64,000 nt of DNA from Sphingomonas glacialis. GTDB lineage: Bacteria > Pseudomonadota > Alphaproteobacteria > Sphingomonadales > Sphingomonadaceae. The stretch is taken from contig NZ_RCZC01000001.1 in assembly GCF_006439055.1 (NCBI RefSeq), positions 558,001 through 622,000 on the forward strand, given 5' to 3'. Made by a program: the position numbers and the translations under genes. The notes beneath the pieces were generated by a model, which ran no database searches, had not been told where the DNA came from, and worked only from the letters and a program-made list of their open reading frames with translations. Positions 8,175-16,116 of the stretch are shown here, one piece after another; position 1 is the stretch's first letter; each line of letters opens with the position of its first letter.

Positions 8175-10511
8175 TCAGAAGCGGTAGCGCGCCCGGATAC
8201 CTGCATAGCGGCGTGCATTGCGCGAGAAGGTCTGTGCGACGAGACCCGTCGTGCCACCCGAGGGGGTGCCCAAGGCGCTGGCATAATGCTTGTCGAACAG
8301 ATTGTTGACGAACAAGGCGACGCGAATGCCGCCGCGTGCCTTCTGGTCGATACCGATGCTGCCGTTGACGATCGCATAAGCGCCCTGGACGAGCGCCGGG
8401 TTGCCGAGCAGATCGAAGTTGACCGAGCTCTGGTAGCTGACATCGGCCTGGACGAAGCCGTCGAACGGCATCTGCGGCAGCAGCACGTCATAGGTGCCGC
8501 CGACGTTGAACTTCCAGCGCGGCGCGTTGCTCAGCCGCTTGCCCGACAGATCCTGCAAGCCGGTGCTCGATCCCGTGACGGGAAGGCAGCCCTGCGCCGC
8601 GGTCTGCCCGGTATAGCATTGCGCATTGCGGAACTGCCGGATCATCGCCTCGGTGTAGCTGATGCCACCGTCGATCGTCAGCGCCTCGAGCGGGCGTGCC
8701 TGGAACTCGACCTCGACGCCGCGGGTGCGGACCTTGCCGACATTGTTGAGCTGCAGCTGGATCGTCTGGTCGGGCAAGGTCACGCCCGACTGCGCCTGGA
8801 AGTCGCTGAAATCGGTCCAGAACCCGGCGACGTTCAGCTGGAAGCGATTGTTGAAGAAGCGGCTCTTGAGGCCGACCTCATAGGCCTTGGAGGTTTCCGG
8901 CCGCACCGGGACTGCGGCACGCCCGGGGGTGAAGCCGGTCGAGATGTCGTACCCCTGCCCCTTATAGCCGGTCGAGTAGGACGCATAGGCCATCACGCGC
9001 TTGGCGAGATCCTGCCGCAGCGCGATCTTGCCGGTGACGACACTGTCCTTGGCATTGCCGCTGCAGGTGGCGAGGCAGGTCGCGTTGTTCGCCGGTGCCG
9101 TCGTCGGGATGACGGTGTTGATGTAGCGGACCGAGATATCCTCGTGATTGGCGCGCAGTCCAACGTCGATGTGCGTCGCGCGCGCGATGTCGTACGATGC
9201 CTGGCCGAACACCGCATAGGTCGTGGTGCCGCTGGTCGAGTTCCACCGCGCGACGACCGGGCCCGAAGGACCGCGATCGAAGGTGCGATCGGTCTTGCCG
9301 TCTGAATAATAGAGACCGGCGACATAGGTGAACGGCCCCTTGTCCTTCGAGGCGAGCCGCACTTCCTGGGCGAACTGCCGGGCGTGGAAGCCGCTCTGCG
9401 CGGTGATGCCGTTGGCGAGCCCCAGCACGGGCCCGACGACATAGTCGAAATCCTCGATGAAGCGGAACTTCCAGTCCTGATAGCTGGTGATCGAAATCAG
9501 ATTGACCGCGCCGAGATCGACGGTGACCTTCCCGCTGCCGTTCGCCTGCTGGCTCTTGTTGAACAGCGGACCGTCGAAGGCGGTGGTGAAATTGTCCTGG
9601 CCCGGCGTGATCCCGGCGAGCGTCGGGGTCAGCGACGCGCCATAGACGGCAGCACCGGCGGGCACGTTGCGGAAGGTGCGCGCGGTGCCGCGGCTCTCCG
9701 ACACCGAATGGCCGGCGATCAGATCGACCGTGACGCCCGGCAGCGGATTGAGCGCGAGGCGACCGCGCAGCCCATAGCTGCGATCGTTGTTGAGCTTGCG
9801 CCCGTCGAAGCGGTTGGTGATGAAGCCGTCGCGATCGCCGTAGAAACCGTTGAGGCGGAAGCCGACGCCTTCGGCGAGCGGCCCCGAGATCACCGCATCG
9901 ACACGGTATTCGTCGTCGGTCGTCGCGGTGCCGGTGACCGAGCCGGTCAGGCGCGCGGTCGGGCCCTGCGACACGATGTTGAGCGCGCCCGCCGAGGCGT
10001 TCTTGCCGAACAGCGTTCCCTGCGGGCCGCGCAGCACTTCGATCCGCGCAATGTCGCTGAGGCCGGAGAAGGCCTGCGCCTGCTGCAGCAGCGCGACGTC
10101 GTCGACGATGACCGCGACCGAAGGCTCGATCGCGGTCGAGAAGGCGACCGTGCCGACGCCGCGCAGGTTGATCGAATTGTTCGTCGGCACCGCGCCGGTG
10201 GTGACGGTCAGGCTCGGCGCAAGGCGCGTGAGATCGGTGACCGTGGCGACGTTGCGGTTGACCAGCGTCTCGCCCGAGATCGCGGTTACGGCGACCGGCA
10301 CGTCCTGCAGATTCTGTTCGCGCTTCTGCGCGGTGACGACGATGTCGGTGAGGGCGCCTTCATCGGTGACCGCGGGTGCGGGCGCCTGCTGGTCGGCCGC
10401 GACGTCGCGCGCCGGGATGGGCGCGGGGGCAACGCTGCCCTCTTGCGCCGAGACGGGGTTCGCAAGAGCCAGCGCCGCAACGCCACCGAGCCAAACAAAA
10501 CCTTTGCGCAT
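8175..10511 (-). CDS. TonB-dependent outer-membrane receptor
   Basis: A 778-residue receptor. A signal peptide ends at PVSAQ, a Pro/Ala-rich linker precedes the TonB box TDIVVTAQKRE near residue 55, the plug domain includes IARIEVLRGPQGTLFGKNASAG, and the barrel ends in terminal Phe (RARYRF). The plug resembles the common sphingomonad class with the sequence NLQDVPVAVTAI after the TonB box. It would import oligosaccharides released outside the cell for the adjacent GH3 and GH2 enzymes. It is transcribed divergently from the GH2 gene; the 251-nt space between holds three similar half-palindromic motifs. Confidence 0.9.
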   Translation of the reverse strand: MRKGFVWLGGVAALALANPVSAQEGSVAPAPIPARDVAADQQAPAPAVTDEGALTDIVVTAQKREQNLQDVPVAVTAISGETLVNRNVATVTDLTRLAPSLTVTTGAVPTNNSINLRGVGTVAFSTAIEPSVAVIVDDVALLQQAQAFSGLSDIARIEVLRGPQGTLFGKNASAGALNIVSQGPTARLTGSVTGTATTDDEYRVDAVISGPLAEGVGFRLNGFYGDRDGFITNRFDGRKLNNDRSYGLRGRLALNPLPGVTVDLIAGHSVSESRGTARTFRNVPAGAAVYGASLTPTLAGITPGQDNFTTAFDGPLFNKSQQANGSGKVTVDLGAVNLISITSYQDWKFRFIEDFDYVVGPVLGLANGITAQSGFHARQFAQEVRLASKDKGPFTYVAGLYYSDGKTDRTFDRGPSGPVVARWNSTSGTTTYAVFGQASYDIARATHIDVGLRANHEDISVRYINTVIPTTAPANNATCLATCSGNAKDSVVTGKIALRQDLAKRVMAYASYSTGYKGQGYDISTGFTPGRAAVPVRPETSKAYEVGLKSRFFNNRFQLNVAGFWTDFSDFQAQSGVTLPDQTIQLQLNNVGKVRTRGVEVEFQARPLEALTIDGGISYTEAMIRQFRNAQCYTGQTAAQGCLPVTGSSTGLQDLSGKRLSNAPRWKFNVGGTYDVLLPQMPFDGFVQADVSYQSSVNFDLLGNPALVQGAYAIVNGSIGIDQKARGGIRVALFVNNLFDKHYASALGTPSGGTTGLVAQTFSRNARRYAGIRARYRF

Positions 10512-10549
10512 AAATCCTCACCTCAAGATAACGCCGCTTCCCTGCGGTC

Positions 10550-10562
10550 TGGTAAGGCCACC
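10550..10562 (+). promoter_or_regulatory. TGGTAAGGCCACC motif, copy 1 of 3
   Basis: One of three related 13-mers (consensus TGGTMAGRYCRC) between the divergent TBDR and GH2 genes. FadR-subfamily GntR regulators of uronate genes bind TGGT-N-ACCA-type sites, so these could be operators. No GntR gene is in the window. It lies 39 nt upstream of the TBDR start. Confidence 0.35.
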
Positions 10563-10595
10563 TATGGGCGATATTTGTTTCCGTCAAATACGATT

Positions 10596-10608
10596 TGGTC
10601 AGATCACC
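10596..10608 (+). promoter_or_regulatory. TGGTCAGATCACC motif, copy 2 of 3
   Basis: Second copy of the TGGTMAGRYCRC motif, 46 nt from copy 1. It is the copy closest to the dyad TGGT-CAG-ATCA. Confidence 0.35.
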
Positions 10609-10710
10609 CCCGTGCGATCGATGATATCGCACTGATTTTCATACTCTGATCGCCAGTCGGTTAATCTGCCCTGCCCTGGTAGAAAGTTCCGGCAGGCCTT
10701 CTGCGCCATC

Positions 10711-10723
10711 TGGTAAGACCGCG
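10711..10723 (+). promoter_or_regulatory. TGGTAAGACCGCG motif, copy 3 of 3
   Basis: Third copy of the motif, about 40 nt before the GH2 start and 115 nt from copy 2, on the GH2 side of the divergent region. Confidence 0.3.
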
Positions 10724-10762
10724 ACCGCGATGATATCGGTGCTCGGATAGGAGAGCGAAAAC

Positions 10763-13456
10763 ATGAACGACCGTCTTATGCGCGGGATCGCCGCCGCAAC
10801 GCTTGTCTCTGCGACCGCGCTCATGACGGCGTCCGCCCCGGCCATCGCAGCGACGGCGGAAGCGAGCGACGCGCGCGTCGCGAGCACGCTCGCGACCGGC
10901 TGGCGGTTTCATCAGGGCGATGCGCCAGAGGCGGTGACCACGCCCGCGTTCGACGATGCCGCCTGGCAACCCGTCAGCGTGCCGCACACCTGGAACCGCG
11001 TCGGCTTCTATCGCCCCGATCCGCAAACCCACGTCAACCGCGCCGAGACGATCGACAAGACGCAGGGGCTCGGCTGGTATCGCCAGCGCTTCGCCGTACC
11101 CGCGGCGATGCGCGGCAAGCGCATCTGGCTCGAATTCGACGCCGCCAGCCGCACCGCGAGCGTATGGCTAAACGGCACCAAGCTCGGCGACCATGCCGGC
11201 GGCTTCTCGCGCTTCCGGCTCGACGCCACCGACGCGCTGCGCGCCTCGGGCGACAATGTGCTGGTGGTGCGGACCGACAATAGCGCACCCGGCGGGAAGG
11301 ACGCGACGACCGCCGATATCCTGCCGCTGACCGGCGATTTCTTCGTCCATGGCGGGCTCTATCGCCCGGTGCGGCTGATCGCGGTCGATCCGATCCATAT
11401 CGACCTCGCCGATTTCGGCGGCTCAGGCGTCTACGCGACCACCACCGCCGCCACGACCGCCACCGCGCAGGTCGACGTGCGAACGCGCATCGCCAATGCG
11501 AGCCGCCGTGCGGGCGCGGTCCGCATCACCGCCAGCCTGATCGACACGAACGGGCGCGTAGCGGCGTCGCTCCAGACCACGCAAACGCTCGCCGCGGCCG
11601 CGACACAGGAAGCCGCGCTGACGCTGTCGGTCGCCAATCCGCATCTGTGGCAGGGCGTCGAGGATCCCTATCTCTACACGCTGGCGGTCGATGTCACCGA
11701 CGCGCGCGGCCGTCTGCTCGATCGCGTGCGCCAGCCGTTCGGGATCCGCACGATTCGGATCGACCCCGACGCAGGGCTGTTCCTCAACGGCAAGCACGTC
11801 CAGCTCCGCGGCGTCGGCTACCACCAGGATCACGAGGGCAAAGGCTGGGCGATCGACGCCGCCGACGTCGCCGCCGACGTGGCGACGATGCGCGAGATGG
11901 GCGTCAACGCGATCCGCCTGACGCATTACCAGCATGGCCAGACGATCCACGATCTCGCCGATCGCTACGGTCTGCTGCTGTGGGACGAGATCCCGCTGGT
12001 GTCCGGCTGGACCCGGCGCGGCGAGCTCGAGCCGCGCGCCGCGCTGATCGACAATGCACAGCAGCAGATGCGCGAACTCGTCCGCCAGAACAGCAACCAC
12101 CCTTCGGTCGTCACCTGGGGAATCGCCAACGAGGTCGATTTCGGCAATTCCTTCCCGGCCTTCCTGACCGGCTATCCCGACGGCAAGACGCCCGATCCGA
12201 TGCCGCTGCTGAAGACGCTGCAGGACCTCGCGCATCGCGAGGATCCGGGCCGACCCACCGCGCTCGCCACCTGCTGCGAGGGGCGCCTGTTCGACCAGGG
12301 CGTCGCGATCCCGACCACTGCCGCAGCGGCCGATCTCGGCGGCGCCAACCGCTATTTCGGCTGGTATTTCGGCGTACCCGGCGATCTCGGCCCGCATCTC
12401 GACATGCTCCACGCCAAGCGACCGCAGCAGCCGCTGTCGGTCACCGAATATGGCGCGGGTGGCGCAACCAGCATCCACACCGACGATGTCCGGGGCGGCC
12501 CGATCGATTCGCGTGGCGTCATCCAGCCCGAGGAATATGAGAGCTATATCCACGAGGAGGCATGGCGCGCGCTCAAGGCGCGTCCGTATCTCTGGGGCAC
12601 CTTCCTGTGGAACGCGTTCGATTTCGCGACGACGATCCGCGCCGAGGGCGACGCGCAGGACATCAACACCAAGGGCCTCGTCACCTATGATCGCGCGATC
12701 CGCAAGGACGCCTATTATTTCTACAAGGCGAACTGGAGCGCGACGCCGACGGTCCACATCACCGGCCGGCGCTATGCCGACCGCGCCTATCCGGTGACCG
12801 ACGTGCGCGTCTACTCCAACGCCGCGACGACCGATCTGCTGCTCAACGGGCGCTCGCTCGGGCAGCGCAGCGATTGCCCCGAGCGGATCTGCGTATGGCA
12901 GAACGTTGCGCTCGCGCCCGGCAGCAACGCGCTCGTCGCGCGGGGCGGCGCGGCGGAGGATAGCCTCGCCTGGACGCTGTCGCCGGACGCCGCCGCCAAT
13001 GTGCGGATCGACGCCGGCGCGATCGTCGCGGCCAAGGCGTCGCAACGCTTCGGATCGGATGCCTTCTTCACCGGCGGCAAGGCGGGCACGCTGACCAAGC
13101 CGGCCGATTACGGCAAGCCCGCCGTCGCGGCCGTGATCGCTGGGACGCAGGATGCCGCGGTCGCCGCGACCTATCGCGAGGGCCGCTTCAGCTATGCGGT
13201 CCCGCTCGCCGATGGGCAGTACCGCATCGCGCTGACCTTCGTCGAACCGTCGCTCGCGCCCGGCGCACGCGTGTTCGATGTCACCGCCAACGGGCGCACC
13301 ATCGTGCAGGGGCTCGACATCGCGCGCACCGCTGGCGGATCGGCCAAGGCGCTGACCCGCACCGCGACAGTCACGGTGCGCGGCGGCAAGCTCGACTTCG
13401 TGTTCGTGCCGCGCACCGGCGACGCGATCGTCTCGGCAGTCGAGATCCTGCGATGA
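10763..13456 (+). CDS. GH2 glycoside hydrolase (beta-galactosidase/beta-glucuronidase type) with malectin-like C-terminus
   Basis: An 897-residue secreted enzyme. It has a signal peptide (to about residue 32), a jelly-roll sugar-binding domain (WQPVSVPHTWNRVG), an Ig-like sandwich, and a TIM barrel with acid/base Glu457 in WGIANEVDFG and nucleophile Glu562 in SVTEYGAGG. A DUF4982-like domain follows (about residues 665-750), then a C-terminal malectin-like carbohydrate-binding domain (about residues 770-897). GH2 enzymes cleave terminal beta-galactosyl, -glucuronyl or -mannosyl residues. The downstream hexuronate symporter and uxuA make a uronic-acid-releasing role more likely, but substrate cannot be fixed from sequence. 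GAGAGCG precedes the ATG. The MFS gene follows after 31 nt. Confidence 0.87.
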   Translation: MNDRLMRGIAAATLVSATALMTASAPAIAATAEASDARVASTLATGWRFHQGDAPEAVTTPAFDDAAWQPVSVPHTWNRVGFYRPDPQTHVNRAETIDKTQGLGWYRQRFAVPAAMRGKRIWLEFDAASRTASVWLNGTKLGDHAGGFSRFRLDATDALRASGDNVLVVRTDNSAPGGKDATTADILPLTGDFFVHGGLYRPVRLIAVDPIHIDLADFGGSGVYATTTAATTATAQVDVRTRIANASRRAGAVRITASLIDTNGRVAASLQTTQTLAAAATQEAALTLSVANPHLWQGVEDPYLYTLAVDVTDARGRLLDRVRQPFGIRTIRIDPDAGLFLNGKHVQLRGVGYHQDHEGKGWAIDAADVAADVATMREMGVNAIRLTHYQHGQTIHDLADRYGLLLWDEIPLVSGWTRRGELEPRAALIDNAQQQMRELVRQNSNHPSVVTWGIANEVDFGNSFPAFLTGYPDGKTPDPMPLLKTLQDLAHREDPGRPTALATCCEGRLFDQGVAIPTTAAAADLGGANRYFGWYFGVPGDLGPHLDMLHAKRPQQPLSVTEYGAGGATSIHTDDVRGGPIDSRGVIQPEEYESYIHEEAWRALKARPYLWGTFLWNAFDFATTIRAEGDAQDINTKGLVTYDRAIRKDAYYFYKANWSATPTVHITGRRYADRAYPVTDVRVYSNAATTDLLLNGRSLGQRSDCPERICVWQNVALAPGSNALVARGGAAEDSLAWTLSPDAAANVRIDAGAIVAAKASQRFGSDAFFTGGKAGTLTKPADYGKPAVAAVIAGTQDAAVAATYREGRFSYAVPLADGQYRIALTFVEPSLAPGARVFDVTANGRTIVQGLDIARTAGGSAKALTRTATVTVRGGKLDFVFVPRTGDAIVSAVEILR

Positions 13457-13487
13457 TCGCCCGCACCCGCCACGGAAGGATCGCGGC

Positions 13488-14777
13488 ATGGCATTGAGGA
13501 TTGCGGGTCGCGGTTGGCGCGACGTGCCGCTCCGCTGGAAACTGATCGGGCTCGTCACGCTGGGGACGATCCTCAACTATCTCGCGCGCTCGACGCTGTC
13601 GGTCGCCGCGCCGCGGCTCAAGACCGAATTCGGCATGACGACCGAGGATTACAGCTGGGTCGTGCTCGCCTTCCAGGCGAGCTATACCATCATGCAGACC
13701 GTCGCCGGCGGGGTGCTCGATGCGCTCGGCACGCGGCTCGGCTTCTTCCTCTTCGCGGTCGGCTGGGCGCTCGCCAACATGGCGCACGCGCTGGCGACCG
13801 GCTGGCCGAGTCTGGCCGTGTTCCGCGCGCTGCTCGGCGCGAGCGAGGCGGCGGCCATTCCGGCCGGCGCCAAGACCGTGTCAGAATGGTTTCCTCCGCG
13901 CGAGCGCCCGCTCGCCACCAGCGTGTTCCAGATGGGCACCAGCGTCGGCAATATGATCGCGCCGCCGCTGGTCGCCTTCTGCATCCTCGCGTGGAACTGG
14001 CAGGCCGCCTTCATCGTCACCGGCGGGCTGAGCCTGATATGGGCGTTGCTGTGGTATTGGAGCTATCGCAGCCCGGCCGACCATCCGCGGCTGAGCCCGG
14101 CCGAACGCGCGGCGATCACCGCGGCGCGCGAAGAGGATGTCGATGCCAAGCCCGCGACGCGCAAGGACCTGTTGAGAAGCCGCGCCTTCTGGGGCATCGC
14201 GGTCCCGCGCTTCCTGGCGGAACCGGCATGGCAGACCTTCAACTTCTTCATCCCGCTCTATCTCGTGTCGGTGTGGCACCTCGATCTCAAGAGCATCGCG
14301 CTCTGGGCGTGGATGCCGTTCCTTGCCGCGGACTTCGGCAGTCTTGCCGCCGGCGTGCTGCCGACCTGGCTGATGAAGCGCGGCGTGCCGCTGGTCGCGT
14401 CGCGCAAGGTGACGATGACGGTCGGCGCACTGTGCATGATCGGGCCGGCGTGCATCGGGCTCGCCGGATCGCCCGGCGTCGCGATCATCCTGTTCTGCGT
14501 CGGCGGTTTCGCGCATCAGATGTTGAGCGGCGCGCTGATCACGCTATGCGCCGACATGTTCGACAGCCGGACGGTCGGTACCGCGAGCGGCATGGTCGGC
14601 ACCTCCGCCTGGATCGGCGGCATGCTGTTCACGCTGCTGATCGGGCAGAGCGCGGACGCATTCGGCTATGACCCCTTGTTCGCCGCACTGGCGGCCCTCG
14701 ACCTTCTCGCAGCCGCCGTGCTGTGGAGCTTGTTGCGCGCCAAGCCGCGCGCATCCGTTGAAATACAGAAAGGCTAA
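13488..14777 (+). CDS. MFS transporter, ExuT/ACS (hexuronate:H+ symporter) type
   Basis: A 429-residue, 12-helix major facilitator. An N-terminal cytoplasmic segment leads into helix 1 (LIGLVTLGTILNYLARSTLSVAAP), typical of the anion:cation symporter family. The helix 2-3 region (GVLDALGTRLGF) and helix 4 (RALLGASEAAAIPAGAKTVSEWFPPRERP) match that family well. It most likely imports hexuronate or an aldonate into the cytoplasm. It lies 31 nt after the GH2 gene behind GGAAGG and 3 nt before uxuA, so it belongs to the same transcript and links surface polysaccharide breakdown to intracellular uronate catabolism. Confidence 0.85.
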   Translation: MALRIAGRGWRDVPLRWKLIGLVTLGTILNYLARSTLSVAAPRLKTEFGMTTEDYSWVVLAFQASYTIMQTVAGGVLDALGTRLGFFLFAVGWALANMAHALATGWPSLAVFRALLGASEAAAIPAGAKTVSEWFPPRERPLATSVFQMGTSVGNMIAPPLVAFCILAWNWQAAFIVTGGLSLIWALLWYWSYRSPADHPRLSPAERAAITAAREEDVDAKPATRKDLLRSRAFWGIAVPRFLAEPAWQTFNFFIPLYLVSVWHLDLKSIALWAWMPFLAADFGSLAAGVLPTWLMKRGVPLVASRKVTMTVGALCMIGPACIGLAGSPGVAIILFCVGGFAHQMLSGALITLCADMFDSRTVGTASGMVGTSAWIGGMLFTLLIGQSADAFGYDPLFAALAALDLLAAAVLWSLLRAKPRASVEIQKG

Positions 14778-14780
14778 TTC

Positions 14781-15956
14781 GTGTTAATGACACAGACGAT
14801 GCGCTGGTTCGGTCCGAACGATCCAGTGCAGTTGCGCGCCATCCGGCAAGCGGGCGCGACCGAAGTGGTGACCGCGCTCCACGAAGTGCCCAACGGCGCC
14901 GTGTGGGAGCGCGAGGCGATCGCCGCGCGCAAGGCGATGGTGCGCGCCGCCGGGCTCGACTGGCGCGTGGTCGAGAGCTTGCCGGTCGACGAGGGGATCA
15001 AGACCCGCTCGCCCGAGTGGGACCGGCTGATCGCGCAATATTGCGAGAGCCTGACCAATCTCGCCGCCTGCGGGATCGAGGTAGTGACCTACAATTTCAT
15101 GCCGCTGCTCGACTGGACACGCACCGATCTGGGCTGGGAACTGCCCGACGGCGCGCGCGCGCTGCGCTTCGAACTGGTCGCGCTCGCCGCCTACGACCTG
15201 TTCATCCTGCAGCGGCCGGGCGCGGCCGAGAGCTACGACGCGGCCACCTGCGCCGCGGCCGAGCAGCGCTATGCGACGATGGACGATGCCGCGCGCCTCG
15301 AACTCGAGCGCACGATCATCGCGGGGCTGCCGGGCAGCGAGGAGGGGTTCACCTCGCCCGCCTTCCTGCGCGCGATCGAGACCTATGCCGACATCAATGC
15401 CGCCACGCTGCGCGAACATCACGTCGCGTTTCTCGAGGCGGTGTGTCCGACGGCTGACGCGGTCGGCATCCGTCTCGTCGTCCATCCCGACGACCCGCCC
15501 TTCGCGATCTTCGGCCTGCCGCGCGTCGTCAGCACCGAAGCCGACATCGCCAACCTCTTCGCGCGCGTGCCGAACCGGTCGAACGGGCTGTGCTTCTGCA
15601 CCGGATCGCTCGGGGTTCGCGCCGACAACGATCTGCCGGGCATGGTCGATCGGCTCGGCGACCGGATCGGCTTCCTGCACCTGCGTTCGGTTCAGCGCGA
15701 GCCCGACGGCGCGTTCCACGAAGCCGAGCATCTCGGCGGCGACGCGGCGATGGCGGCGATCGTCGCGGCGGTGCATGCGATGTCGGTGCGCGAACAGCGC
15801 AGCATCCCGATGCGCCCCGATCACGGCCATCAGATGCTCGACGATCTCGCCCGCGTCACCAATCCGGGCTATTCGTTGCTTGGCCGTATGCGCGGCCTCG
15901 CCGAATTGCGCGGGCTCGAGCGCGGTATCGCTTACGCGGCGGGGCAGCCGTCCTAG
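14781..15956 (+). CDS. uxuA: Mannonate dehydratase UxuA
   Basis: A 391-residue cytoplasmic enzyme converting D-mannonate to 2-keto-3-deoxygluconate in the uronate pathway. The N-terminus (MRWFGPNDPVQLRAIRQAG, ATEVVTALHEVPNGAVWE) and later VVESLPVDEGIK, TYNFMPLLDWTRT, FCTGSLGVRADNDLPGM and MRPDHGHQMLDD are hallmark blocks of the family; the latter hold the likely metal-binding Cys/His/Asp residues. The start is GTG 14781 (9 nt from AAAGG); ATG 14787 is also possible. It is coupled to the transporter gene (3-nt gap). Downstream uronate enzymes (KDG kinase, aldolase) are not in the window. Confidence 0.92.
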   Translation: MLMTQTMRWFGPNDPVQLRAIRQAGATEVVTALHEVPNGAVWEREAIAARKAMVRAAGLDWRVVESLPVDEGIKTRSPEWDRLIAQYCESLTNLAACGIEVVTYNFMPLLDWTRTDLGWELPDGARALRFELVALAAYDLFILQRPGAAESYDAATCAAAEQRYATMDDAARLELERTIIAGLPGSEEGFTSPAFLRAIETYADINAATLREHHVAFLEAVCPTADAVGIRLVVHPDDPPFAIFGLPRVVSTEADIANLFARVPNRSNGLCFCTGSLGVRADNDLPGMVDRLGDRIGFLHLRSVQREPDGAFHEAEHLGGDAAMAAIVAAVHAMSVREQRSIPMRPDHGHQMLDDLARVTNPGYSLLGRMRGLAELRGLERGIAYAAGQPS

Positions 15957-15964
15957 ACGGCCAT

Positions 15965-16104
15965 GGGCGGTTGCGCCGCTATTCCGGCGCGAGGCTCCCA
16001 GACCTTTCGGGTCATCGCTTTGGAGGACGAAAATCCTTGCCTCCCGGGGCTTGCTCACCGAAGCGGCACATGCCCGGGATGGTGTATCGCCCGGCGCGTA
16101 GTGC
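15965..16104 (+). promoter_or_regulatory. Structured leader before the molybdopterin oxidoreductase gene
   Basis: Several stems are visible: GACC-loop-GGTC (16001-16013), GGAGG with CCTCC (16022-16026 / 16040-16044), and CCCGGGGC with GCCCGGG (16043-16050 / 16072-16078). A competing AGGA/TCCT stem overlaps the GGAGG/CCTCC stem. Part of this may also end the uxuA transcript, though no T-tract is seen. It could be a cis-regulatory RNA of the downstream molybdoenzyme operon. It was not matched to a known riboswitch class. Confidence 0.35.
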
Positions 16105-16116
16105 GGAGGACCGACG

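Noticed and set aside
16001-16013. The GACC/GGTC hairpin as an intrinsic terminator of uxuA
   Set aside because: A 4-bp stem without a T-tract is too weak by itself; it was kept only as part of the structured leader.
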